A program made the translations under genes and the position numbers. A stretch of DNA of 15,289 nucleotides, taken from the NCBI GenBank assembly GCA_964388275.1, contig CAYLZD010000057.1:1-15289 (forward strand). The letters are read 5' to 3'. Shown piece after piece: positions 1 through 7,600 of this stretch; position 1 is the first letter of the stretch, and each line of letters starts with the position of its first letter. The notes beneath the pieces are model-generated. The model searched no databases, was not told the DNA's origin, and worked only from the letters and a program-made list of their open reading frames with translations. The DNA comes from JARYLZ01 sp964388275 (GTDB taxonomy: Bacteria; Bacteroidota; Ignavibacteria; SZUA-365).

Positions 1-16
1 ACTGTCGTACCTGGTA

Positions 17-30
17 CCCAGTTCCCAGTT
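17..30. repeat. Two copies of heptamer CCCAGTT
   Basis: Two exact CCCAGTT copies lie directly before the 9-bp minisatellite at 31-95. Two copies alone would mean little, but three other heptamer tracts lie in the first 1.4 kb (561-597, 637-664, 1357-1396), so this is probably the same kind of short tandem repeat. Confidence 0.5.
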
Positions 31-95
31 GGTGAATGCGGTGAATATGGTGAATACGGTGAATCTGGTGAATTCGGTGAATCTGGTGAATTCGG
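31..95. repeat. 9-bp minisatellite, unit GGTGAATNC/NT
   Basis: Seven head-to-tail 9-bp units share a GGTGAAT core followed by two variable bases (GC, AT, AC, CT, TC, CT, TC), then a final GG. The last four units alternate CT and TC, so an 18-bp pair may have duplicated most recently. One frame is open from the window edge through the repeat to a TAG at 121-123 and reads Gly-Glu-X triplets. It could be the tail of a gene entering from the left, but nothing else supports that. Confidence 0.9.
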
Positions 96-275
96 ACATC
101 CACCCTGTCCTTGCCTGAAATAGGTTGACTGATTTGTCACTGCCGCAGTCGATGCCGCCCGCCGTATTTGCAGCTGCCATCGAAAAACTGACGAAAGCGG
201 AGCGACCGAAGATGGTCCTCTACGACTCGAGCGCCGATGGGATATCCTCCCAGCCGCAACACGGGGAACTATGAC

Positions 276-399
276 ACACCATTCGCGCCACGGGAAACAA
301 TCGATGCGACGCACACCTGTCAAGAGTACGCTTCGCCCCTTCGGGCTCTTGACAGGTGGCGCCCGCATCGATAAAAACGCATCGAGGCGCGAATGGTGT
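276..399. repeat. Large nested inverted repeat (long hairpin/cruciform)
   Basis: Three arms pair across one centre. ACACCATTCGCGCC (276-289) pairs with 386-399, 14 bp perfect. ATCGATGCG (300-308) pairs with 364-372, 9 bp perfect. ACCTGTCAAGAG (315-326) pairs with 346-357, 12 bp perfect. A symmetric 6/6 mismatch (309-314 with 358-363) separates the inner arms, an asymmetric 10/13-nt loop separates the outer ones, and the terminal loop is 327-345. No transposase is recognisable inside or beside it. It could be a structured RNA, a palindromic non-autonomous element, or a degraded insertion-sequence end. The rest of 96-560 shows no recognisable gene. Confidence 0.85.
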
Positions 400-444
400 A
401 CTACGCATCGCATGGATGCGGGATGGGGGCGGAAGCTGATCGAG

Positions 445-458
445 GGGACTGAAGTCCC
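445..458. repeat. Short REP-like hairpin GGGACT-GA-AGTCCC
   Basis: A 6-bp perfect stem with a 2-nt GA loop lies 45 bp downstream of the large inverted repeat. GGACTGAAGTCC-type hairpins resemble dispersed REP-like palindromes seen in many genomes, but one copy in this window cannot establish a family. Confidence 0.4.
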
Positions 459-560
459 GCAGAACCGCACTTGCTCAAAAGCATGAAAAGATGTTACCTA
501 TCAACTATTGCTGTAGGAACAGTGTTTAAAACTAGTCAACCTATATTGGGCAGGGACACC

Positions 561-597
561 CTTTCCCCTTTCCCCTTTCCCCGTTTACCGTTCCCCG
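561..597. repeat. Heptamer tandem repeat CTTTCCC with degenerate copies
   Basis: Three exact CTTTCCC copies (561-581) are followed by an extra C and heptamer-spaced degenerate units (GTTTACC- and GTTCCCC-like). It lies downstream of the 3' end of the minus-strand gene ending at 658. It shares the 7-bp period, but not the sequence, of the tracts at 637-664 and 1357-1396. Confidence 0.75.
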
Positions 598-633
598 CCT
601 GCGCTCCGCCGCGCAGAGCTTCGCTGGGCAGGC
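597..633 (-). terminator. Stem-loop downstream of the radical SAM/SecA-like unit
   Basis: Read on the minus strand, GCCTGC pairs with GCAGGC (outer stem) and GCTCTG with CGGAGC (inner stem, one G-T wobble) around a CGCGG loop, with an 8-nt bulge on one side. It begins 24 nt past the stop codon of the minus gene. No T-run follows, so it is not a textbook intrinsic terminator; it may act as a 3'-end processing or stability element. Confidence 0.4.
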
Positions 634-636
634 CCG

Positions 637-664
637 TTAACCTTTAACCTTTAACCGTTAACCG
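637..664. repeat. Heptamer tandem repeat TTAACCT/TTAACCG (4 copies)
   Basis: Four consecutive 7-bp units: TTAACCT twice, then TTAACCG twice. The stop codon of the SecA-like gene (TAA on minus, plus-strand TTA at 658-660) lies inside the last copy, so the repeat supplies the end of the coding sequence. Confidence 0.85.
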
Positions 665-1326
665 TTCCCCAACGCATCCGGCGCATTCCTCGCCACCCAC
701 TCCTCCACGCTGTCGGAAGTGCTCTCGATAGTCAGGTTCTGCGCCAGTCTTTCCTGCGCGCGCTTCACGGCTTTGCTGATCAGACTGCCCTGTATGCACT
801 CATCCTCATTGACGCGCATCTGTTTAAAAATCTCAACAATCCTATTGCCTCCGAAAATCTGGAACAGCGGCTCGTCAAGAGCGCCGTGATATTCGAGTTC
901 CACGGGAACTCGCAAGGAATCAGCAAAACGCTCGATACGTTGATCAGGTTTTGGAACCGGGTAACGTTCAGTCACGACAAGACGCAGAGTGATGCCGCCA
1001 TCGGACGGCTCTTCAGGCGTCCATCCTTCCTCCGGCAACGCGCTCACCAGGAATAATGCGACTCCGCCCGGCGTCGGCTGCCGGAACACGCCGCGTCCCG
1101 TAAGACGGTCGACGGACGACTGAACCTTGCGATAGTATACTCCTGCTTCAGCGAGTTTTTCGGCAAGATCGTTGAAGGATTTCCGGAAATGCGTAAAGAA
1201 CACCACATGCGCGCCAAGCCGTCCCGCATCGCGAGCTATGTCGATCAAAGCCGCAAATTTCCGATCCCTCGATACCCAGATCTTATCCGGATGCCGAACC
1301 GCCTTAAATTTCTTCCTGAAAAACAT
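658..1326 (-). CDS. SecA NBD2/helicase-C-like protein lacking motor motifs
   Basis: This 222-aa protein aligns by eye with the second nucleotide-binding domain of SecA. Residues 14-70 follow the NBD2 start (DKIWVS..KFAALI, VVFFTHFRKSFNDLAEKLAEAG). Residues 116-121 (LVVTER) match the SecA VIGTER strand. Residues 154-196 (LFQIFGGNRIVEIF.., then ISKAVKRAQERL) match the SecA segment after NBD2. SecA is the ATP-driven motor for Sec export. Here NBD1, the preprotein cross-linking domain and the QLRGRAGRQGDPG-type arginine-finger motif are absent; residues 122-147 replace the last. An ATPase motor is therefore unlikely, and a binding or adaptor role is inference. ATG 1326 has GAGG about 6 nt upstream and lies 14 bp after the radical SAM stop, so the two are probably co-transcribed. 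The C-terminal tail after residue 200 is unassigned. Confidence 0.7.
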   Translation of the reverse strand: MFFRKKFKAVRHPDKIWVSRDRKFAALIDIARDAGRLGAHVVFFTHFRKSFNDLAEKLAEAGVYYRKVQSSVDRLTGRGVFRQPTPGGVALFLVSALPEEGWTPEEPSDGGITLRLVVTERYPVPKPDQRIERFADSLRVPVELEYHGALDEPLFQIFGGNRIVEIFKQMRVNEDECIQGSLISKAVKRAQERLAQNLTIESTSDSVEEWVARNAPDALGNG

Positions 1327-1340
1327 CTGAACCTCACGCT

Positions 1341-2726
1341 TTACTTTTCACTCTTTACTCCCCACTCCCCACTCCCCACTCCCCACTCCCCACTCCACCC
1401 CCACGGCCTTCTGAACATTTCCTTGAAAAAGAACGGCACGACACGCGCATTCAGGAACGGATGTCTCAGCATGAAGGAACGCCGGCGTTTCATGAGCCAC
1501 TCCTGCGGTGTTTCCGGCGATATATAGAATGTCGTGTTCCAGCAATCGTCATCAGCCCTGATAATGCCTTCGCTGACGGCTCTCTCGCGGAGCGCCGTGC
1601 CCGGCTGTATTCGCCACCCGATACCCAAGGATGCGTAATGGGCTTTGAGAGCGGGCAAGCGTGCGAATGTTTCCTCGACCGTTTCCGGCGTTTCGCCCGG
1701 CGCGCCTAACACTGGCATCAGCATGAATCCGATGCCGTGCCGGCGCATGGCCGTCGTGTCGCGCAGCACATCCGAATAGGTGAATGACTTGCGCAATTCC
1801 TCGAGAACCGGATCGGACAGACTCTCCGCAAAGACCGTCAGGGCGCTTCCCCCTGCGCGGCGGTAAAGCGCGAAGAACTCGTCGTCCGCCGGCCCCGGAT
1901 CGAATACCGCGTAATAGCGCAGCTGCGCGCCTCTTTTAATGATCTCCCGCAGTATCTCTTTCGCGTGATCCAGAGGGCGATTGAATCCGGCATCCACAAG
2001 ATACGCCGACCTGACTCGGGAGGAACGTTTGAGTGAGAGCAATTCCTCCGCTACGACGGCCGGATCGCGCAGTATGAAGGAACTTCCGTAAGTCAGGTAT
2101 GTGTCGCAGTAGATGCACTGTTCGGGACATCCGGAGCGGGTTATCACCGCCGCGTCCCAGTACGCGCGCCGGTAGCGCTTCCTGTCGATGAAATCCGCAT
2201 AGGATTTCGAGAAGCTCGCATAACCGGATATCGCGTACGGATTGCGGATTATGCCGTCCGGATGACGCCTGTACACAAGCCCCGGCGTCTGCAGATCCGC
2301 CTGCTCCCGCCCGAGCGACCCGATGAAACGAGCCACATTGTCCAGGTCGTCTCCGGCGATTCCGTAATCTGCGTCGAGGTATTCCAGCATACGCTCGGGA
2401 AACGTCGTGAATGCCGTGCCGCCCAACAGCAGGGGCGCTGACGTGACGCCGCGCACCGCCGTGACCGTGTCCCTGATTCCGGGCATCGGATCATTATAAG
2501 CGAGCATAAGCTGGTTGTCGCGGTTGCGGATCGAGAAACACACGAGGTCGGGAACGAATTCGCGGGCCATGCGAGCGGCTGTCTCAACGGGATGCTTCTC
2601 GGCCATGAGGTCGCAGAAGCGCACTTCATGGCCTTCCTCTCTCAACCGTGCCGCGACCATCGCCGGACCGATTGGCAGCGGCATCAACTGGACGAAGGTG
2701 TTTGTCTGGACTAACAGGATTTTCAT
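1341..2726 (-). CDS. B12-binding-type radical SAM protein
   Basis: This 461-aa protein has an N-terminal Rossmann-like cobalamin-binding-type domain (residues 1-145: MKILLVQTNT, MVAARLREEGHEVRFCDL, LLLGGTAFTTFPE) and a radical SAM core. The cluster motif Cys-x3-Cys-x2-Cys is C200, C204, C207 (SGCPEQCIYC), ligating a 4Fe-4S cluster that cleaves S-adenosylmethionine. No DxHxxG cobalamin-ligand motif is visible, so B12 may bind base-off or not at all. The family includes methyltransferases and cyclases (BchE- and P-methylase-like); the substrate here is unknown. The last about 20 residues (after PFFFKEMFRRP) are low-complexity Gly-Glu-Trp-Gly-Val sequence encoded by the heptamer repeat at 1357-1396, so the natural C-terminus may be shorter. 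ATG 2726 has no strong Shine-Dalgarno; TATTTTTA (minus, plus positions 2739-2746) just upstream is close to the Bacteroidota -7 consensus. Confidence 0.85.
   Translation of the reverse strand: MKILLVQTNTFVQLMPLPIGPAMVAARLREEGHEVRFCDLMAEKHPVETAARMAREFVPDLVCFSIRNRDNQLMLAYNDPMPGIRDTVTAVRGVTSAPLLLGGTAFTTFPERMLEYLDADYGIAGDDLDNVARFIGSLGREQADLQTPGLVYRRHPDGIIRNPYAISGYASFSKSYADFIDRKRYRRAYWDAAVITRSGCPEQCIYCDTYLTYGSSFILRDPAVVAEELLSLKRSSRVRSAYLVDAGFNRPLDHAKEILREIIKRGAQLRYYAVFDPGPADDEFFALYRRAGGSALTVFAESLSDPVLEELRKSFTYSDVLRDTTAMRRHGIGFMLMPVLGAPGETPETVEETFARLPALKAHYASLGIGWRIQPGTALRERAVSEGIIRADDDCWNTTFYISPETPQEWLMKRRRSFMLRHPFLNARVVPFFFKEMFRRPWGWSGEWGVGSGEWGVKSEK
1357..1396. repeat. Heptamer tandem repeat ACTCCCC (5.7 copies)
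   Basis: Five exact ACTCCCC units plus ACTCC lie within the 3' end of the radical SAM gene (GGGGAGT on the coding strand), 31 bp before the start of the next gene. Seven is not a multiple of three, so a copy-number change shifts the reading frame. The unit has no stop codon in any frame, so a change would alter the tail rather than truncate it at once. GGGGAGT-like heptamers are known as STRR sequences in filamentous cyanobacteria. Confidence 0.9.
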
Positions 2727-2782
2727 TCTATGCCGGCATAAAAATACGGTTTCATGAGCTGAATGTCCCGCTCTGTGTAAAA

Positions 2783-2799
2783 GAAAAACAGGGAGGAAC
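2783..2799 (-). promoter_or_regulatory. Shared upstream motif, copy 1 (GTTCCTCCCTGTTTTTC on minus)
   Basis: The plus-strand sequence GAAAAACAGGGAGGAAC lies 57-73 nt upstream of the radical SAM start. Its last 16 bases recur exactly at 4392-4407, upstream of the serine hydrolase gene in the same orientation, with a TGTGT just before both. It may be a common regulatory site, a leader element, or a dispersed repeat remnant. Confidence 0.4.
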
Positions 2800-2815
2800 G
2801 GAGGGTCTTATCGCC

Positions 2816-2833
2816 TCCGGCCGGCAAGCCGGA
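2816..2833. other. Small hairpin TCCGGC/GCCGGA
   Basis: A 6-bp perfect stem with a 6-nt CGGCAA loop lies in the 236-bp space between the serine hydrolase (stop at 2963) and the radical SAM start (2726). With no T-run it is at best a weak 3'-end hairpin for the hydrolase transcript. The rest of this gap shows no gene. Confidence 0.3.
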
Positions 2834-2962
2834 TCATGAGCTGTCGTTCCGCGGCGACGGATGGTAGAACGAAGGTGCATTATGGGTATCCGGCGGGTAT
2901 TCACATGGAATTAGAATCCGAAGCCCGTCCGCTCGGGTTGAAGACTTCATTGTCGCGATCTA

Positions 2963-4306
2963 TTATGACAAATCCGCCTGCCTCCTGTATCTCCGCCGCG
3001 CCAGGCATGCCGCCCCTGTCAGCAGCAACACCGCGGCTATTATGATGGCGACGGTTCGGTCGGGCGTATCCAGTTCTGATTTCAGGACTTTCGCTGCCGC
3101 GGATACGGTCGCCCACACAGCATCGAAGTTTTTCGGGCCGTGTATCAGTCCGTTGACATTCGTGAGCAGCACGTAACCGTTTCCGTTCTCCGCGTTGAAC
3201 CTCCACAGGCATTGAAATCCGATCGTCGAGCCCCCGTGCCCGAACCATTCTCCCGAATACTGCTCGATTCCCAGGCCGTACCCGGCCGTCGGACAGTTGC
3301 TCATCGGGTGTAATATGGATCTTCCCCGCGAATGCTTATCCCTCATAAGAGCGATTGTCTCGGGTTTGAGCAGCCGATAAGAGCCGCAGCGTCCGCTGTC
3401 GATATGTGCCTTCATGAATTTGGCCATATCTTCCGCCGTCGACCATAGCATGTCCCGATCTCCGGTCCACACCGGCAGTTTGATGTTTTCGCCGTTTCTT
3501 CTGGTATGTGGAACGGCATAGTTCACGGCGGTGTCATCAGTGTAAAACCTGGTATTGCGCATCCCCAGGGGTTCGAATACATTCTCGCGCAGATAATCCC
3601 TGTAAGGCATTCCGGAAACCTCCTCGATCAGGCAACAGAGAAGCAGATAGGCCGAATTCGAGTACCAGAAAGTTATGTCCGGTTCGAAACGCCAAGCGCT
3701 CGAGTCGAAGTTCACACCCTCCGGATCCAGCGACTCCTTGATGAATTCATCCCGCGACATCAGAACCGACGCGTTCAGGACATACGGCGTGTCCCTGCCG
3801 TAATCCAGAAAGCGTGTATCCCATTCCACTTGATTCCTGAACATTTCCATCCCGGAGCGGTGAGCCAGAAGCATGCGAATAGTGATAGGGGTCGAAGGAT
3901 GTTTCGGATGCCTTACCGGGAAGGGCAAGTGGCTGTTCACGTCGTCGTCGATATCGAGCAGGCCGCGCTCATGCAATTGAAGGACCGCCGTGGCCGTCAC
4001 CACCTTCTGTACGGAGCCGATCAGGCACATATGATCCATGCCGGAACCGCTGCCGAACACCATCGACTCCGACGCTCTGCCGCGATACACTACCGCCGCT
4101 TGCAGGGACGGAAGTCCGCCCTCCTTGACAAGTGACGAGAGCGAGTCTACGAGCGCGGACGGGATTTCCGTTTCCCGGCCGTATGATGATCCCACGACGC
4201 CTCTGTCGAAGACGAAACAGAGCAGCATGCATGCCGCGGCAACTGTGAGTAGCAGGCAGAGCGCGAATATGATCGGCGGTCTTCGTGGATTCGGACAATG
4301 CGTCAT
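2963..4306 (-). CDS. Beta-lactamase-family serine hydrolase (class C/PBP-like), membrane-anchored
   Basis: This 447-aa protein belongs to the beta-lactamase/penicillin-binding-protein-like serine hydrolase family (Pfam Beta-lactamase, PF00144). Three family motifs are visible: Ser-x-x-Lys at S98-K101 (SVQK, nucleophile and general base), Tyr-x-Asn at Y215-N217 (YSN), and His-Gly-Gly at H357 (in place of KTG). An N-terminal hydrophobic segment (about 11-33) is a signal or anchor, and a second hydrophobic stretch (about 418-436) is followed by RRRYRR. The catalytic domain is therefore predicted outside the cytoplasmic membrane. Related enzymes include DD-peptidases, D-aminopeptidases, esterases and AmpC-like beta-lactamases; the substrate cannot be named. 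It is transcribed divergently from the large sensor kinase across 346 bp. ATG 4306 is preceded by GGTGG about 5 nt upstream. Confidence 0.88.
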   Translation of the reverse strand: MTHCPNPRRPPIIFALCLLLTVAAACMLLCFVFDRGVVGSSYGRETEIPSALVDSLSSLVKEGGLPSLQAAVVYRGRASESMVFGSGSGMDHMCLIGSVQKVVTATAVLQLHERGLLDIDDDVNSHLPFPVRHPKHPSTPITIRMLLAHRSGMEMFRNQVEWDTRFLDYGRDTPYVLNASVLMSRDEFIKESLDPEGVNFDSSAWRFEPDITFWYSNSAYLLLCCLIEEVSGMPYRDYLRENVFEPLGMRNTRFYTDDTAVNYAVPHTRRNGENIKLPVWTGDRDMLWSTAEDMAKFMKAHIDSGRCGSYRLLKPETIALMRDKHSRGRSILHPMSNCPTAGYGLGIEQYSGEWFGHGGSTIGFQCLWRFNAENGNGYVLLTNVNGLIHGPKNFDAVWATVSAAAKVLKSELDTPDRTVAIIIAAVLLLTGAACLARRRYRRQADLS

Positions 4307-4391
4307 TCTGCCACCGGATGATAAAGCAAAACACGTCGCATTCGGATTCCAATCTGATTTCCGTTCAAATTATTGATGTGTGGAGGAAGAA

Positions 4392-4407
4392 AAAAACAGG
4401 GAGGAAC
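4392..4407 (-). promoter_or_regulatory. Shared upstream motif, copy 2
   Basis: The plus-strand sequence AAAAACAGGGAGGAAC lies 86-101 nt upstream of the serine hydrolase start and is identical over 16 bases to positions 2784-2799, upstream of the radical SAM gene. Orientation relative to the downstream gene is the same in both places. Confidence 0.4.
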
Positions 4408-4442
4408 TGAGCAAGCGGAAGGTTTCCCGGACCGCTGGATAG

Positions 4443-4468
4443 CTCTCGGCGCTGGGATTTCTCGAGAG
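4443..4468. promoter_or_regulatory. Inverted repeat CTCTCG-N14-CGAGAG, possible operator
   Basis: A perfect 6-bp dyad with a 14-bp spacer lies near the middle of the divergent intergenic region. The right arm also contains the self-palindrome TCTCGAGA (4460-4467). Dyads of this size are common by chance, so a regulator site is only a possibility. Confidence 0.2.
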
Positions 4469-4652
4469 ACAGATAATTCGGAGGTGATACATCCTTGTTT
4501 TCCGGCGTTTTTTTTACGATGTTTCACACAGGTACGCAGCAAAACAGCCCTTGGACGGAAGATCGTTTTCTCTTCCGCACAACTTGAACGGTGTGCAGTC
4601 TTGACAAATAGCTGCCGGATACACGCCGTTTTTCGAAACTCACAAGAGTTTG

Positions 4653-7600
4653 ATGAGCTATGATAATAATATGAAACGCGCCCGCACACGAAGCATTCTC
4701 TCTGTATCGCTGACGTTTGTTCTCGCTCTCCTTCAACAGGAGCCGGCGAAAGGTCAGGAAATAGCCGTCAGCCACGTGACCGTTGAAGACGGCCTGCCGA
4801 CTTCCAACATCAGATCAGTGCTGGAAGACTCCGAAGGCTTTGTCTGGTGCGGCGCCGAAGAGGGTCTGCTTCGCTATGACGGATATTCGTTCAAAGCATA
4901 CGACAGCAACAGCGGCGGGCATGCCGGCATTCCAGACAACCGTGTGGAGCTTCTCTACGAGGACGCCCGCAAGAACCTATGGATAGGAACGGCGCTTGCG
5001 TTGAACCGCTACGACCGTGATTCGGATACATTTCGAAAATACCGATACAACCATGACCTGCGCGGTCCGGTACGGGGTTTCTTTGAGACGCGGGATGGAG
5101 AGTTTTTCGTCCTTTCCGATGAAACGCTTTATCAATACAGCCGGCGTACGGATTCATTCACGGGCCGTTCATTTTCCAAAGAGCTTGAAGCGGGCAATAA
5201 GCATGAGCCCACCTTTGTCGAAATCGGCAACGAGCTCGTCTTCTGCATCAATGGAAATCTGATATCGTATGACCGTGGAAGCGGAAAACTGAAGGCGATC
5301 AGAAGGTCATCCTTCGATACCGGATACTCCGGAACGGGCCCATTCCGCGAAATCGATTTCTTCAGAAGCATCCATGCGGGATCCGCTCGCGGGATACTCA
5401 TCGTAAACCGGAATGGTGTTTTCCGATATGACGTGGAAACCGGAAGAGGTTCGCGTATCCTCCATTTCAATATTGACTGCGAATCTTCAAGATACGCGGA
5501 GGGCATGATCTGGACGGTTCACAGCAACGGTAGAATAGGCCGGTTTTCAATCGCTGAAGGCAAATTTGAACTGCTGAATCTCCCGCGGATGCGGAACAGA
5601 TCCGTACGGAATTTTAAGCACACGTTGTTCATCGACCGTGCGGGAGGCGTTTGGTTTTTCCGTGAGGGATACCGGCCCGTTGTATTTAACCTGTCCAACG
5701 GGAAATCGGAATTCATCGACAGGGATTTGATGCCTTTCGATATGCCGGTAGCCATGATCGATGAAGACAAGAACGGTTCTCTGTGGCTGGCGATCCCGGG
5801 ACATGGTCTGTCCGTTATTAAAAGGAAAGCAAAGCGCTTCGAGGCCGTGCATCCGGGAGGTCAAAGCAAGCATCGCGAGATCGCCGGTAACACTCGATGC
5901 TTTTCGACAGTGTCGCCGGATACGGTTCTTGTCGGGACTTTGGACGGGGTATTCAAATGCAGTACGCAGCCGCCATACGGATTATCCAGCAGTCAAATTT
6001 TTTCACCATCATTGGATTCGATTCTCCGAAACCGACCTGTCTGGTCAATGGCCCGGGACAGATCAGGCAGGTATTGGATCGGCACGGGGATGCTGGGCTT
6101 GTTCGTATTCGATCCGGCAACACGCACTCACCGGCGCTTCAGATCCCGGGCGCCGGAGAATGAAAGGCTTACGGACGATGTGGTGAGGACTATTCTGATC
6201 GACGGCGATACTGCATGGATAGGCACTTGGAACGGATTGAACGCCATCAGAATCGGGGATCTCAACGCCGCATCGCACACATCCGTACGGGTCGCAAAAT
6301 TCTACCATGTGCCCGGTGATTCGACAAGCTTAAGCAACAACACGATTTTCACTCTGTATCGGGATACGAAACTTCGACTTTGGGTCGGCACCGAAAACGG
6401 ACTCAATCTCTTGAACAAAGAGAATGGGACTTTCAAGCGGTTCTTCGGCTCCCGCACGGGTTCGGACGCCACGGGAGGAATCAATGTCAGGGCAATTCAT
6501 GAAGATCTGCCCGGCCGCCTATGGCTTGGGACACACAGCGCGGGACTGAAATGGTTCGACCCCGGCACAGGCGCCACTCGATATTTCACCATGGAGAACG
6601 GTCTTCCGAGCGACATCATCTATTCCATAATCGAGGATACGAGGAACAACCTATGGTTGGGCACACATAAGGGACTTTGCAGGTTCAACAGGCTGGATGG
6701 GAGCACTCGCATTTACAGGGAGGCGGACGGGCTGCAGAACTCCGAGTTCAATACCGGAGCAAGCCTGAAGCTCCCAGACGGCAGTTTGATATTCGGCGGA
6801 GTCGAAGGCTTCAACATTTTCCATCCCGCAAAAATCCGCGATCAACTGAAGCCTCCCAGCGTCGCGTTCACGAGGCTGCTGGTGTTCGGGAGAGAAATCC
6901 ACTTCAACAGAACCGGCGTCACGCTCCCTTACGACAGGAATCACATCACCTTCGAATTCGCCGCACTCAGCTTCCTCGACAACGCGAACAATCAATACAT
7001 GTACATGATGGAGGGTCTGGATCCCGATTGGGTGTACTCGGGAACGCGGCGCTTCACTATTTATTCGAATCTCCGGCCGGGGGAATACACATTCCGTGTG
7101 AAAGCGTCGAACAGCGAAGGCCTGTGGAGTACCCGCGGTGCAGCCATCCGCGTGGTAATCGAGTCCCCATGGTGGGCTACGGCATGGGCTTACGGGGTAT
7201 ACGGCATGTTGTTTCTTGCCGCCGTCGGAGCCGTGGATCGGATCCGTAGAAAAAGGGTCCTGAGAAAGGAACGAGAGCTATCCGTAATTAGAGAAGTAGA
7301 ACTTCGTTTTATAGCAGCAGAAGCGCAATCCCGCATGCTGCGCTCGGAAAATGAGCGCAAGGAGATCGAGCTTTTAAAAGCTGCACAGCTTGAAGAGATG
7401 TACAAATCGCTGGCGAAAGCTCATGACAGCCTCAAGACCACCGAGGACCGTTTGCGCACAGTGGTTTCCAGCGCCCCGATCGTCATGTTCGCGCTCGATC
7501 CGGATGGCCTGTTCACGCTGTCGGAGGGACGGGGCCTGGAAGCGCTCGGATTGAAATCCGGTGAAATGATAGGCCGGTCGATCTTCGACGTATACAGAGG

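Larger units (their letters stand above)
4307..4652. other. Divergent intergenic region between hydrolase and sensor kinase
   Basis: This 346-bp stretch must hold the promoters for both divergent genes. It contains the second copy of the shared motif (4392-4407), an inverted repeat CTCTCG/CGAGAG (4443-4448 with 4463-4468), a T-run near 4507-4515, and TTGACA at 4601-4606 without a convincing -10 partner. Short open frames on both strands resemble no known protein and have no ribosome binding site, so I do not call a gene. Confidence 0.5.

Noticed and set aside
1..123. C-terminal tail of a gene entering from the left edge
   Set aside because: The first frame is open to TAG at 121-123, but only through the 9-bp repeat; without upstream sequence there is no evidence it is coding.
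152..274. Small plus-strand frame of 40 codons (MPPAVFAAAIEKLTKAERPK...)
   Set aside because: It has no recognisable family, lacks a Shine-Dalgarno, and ends in the left arm of the large inverted repeat; it could be a gene remnant but cannot be supported.
270..460. Insertion sequence or transposase remnant
   Set aside because: Apart from the inverted repeat and a REP-like hairpin, no transposase motif or target-site duplication is visible.
3506..4135. 209-codon plus-strand open frame antisense to the serine hydrolase
   Set aside because: The minus-strand protein carries all three catalytic motifs; the antisense translation resembles nothing.
4601..4606. TTGACA as a -35 element for the large kinase
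   Set aside because: No acceptable -10 hexamer or TAnnTTTG lies at the right distance, and the presumed lineage does not use this consensus.
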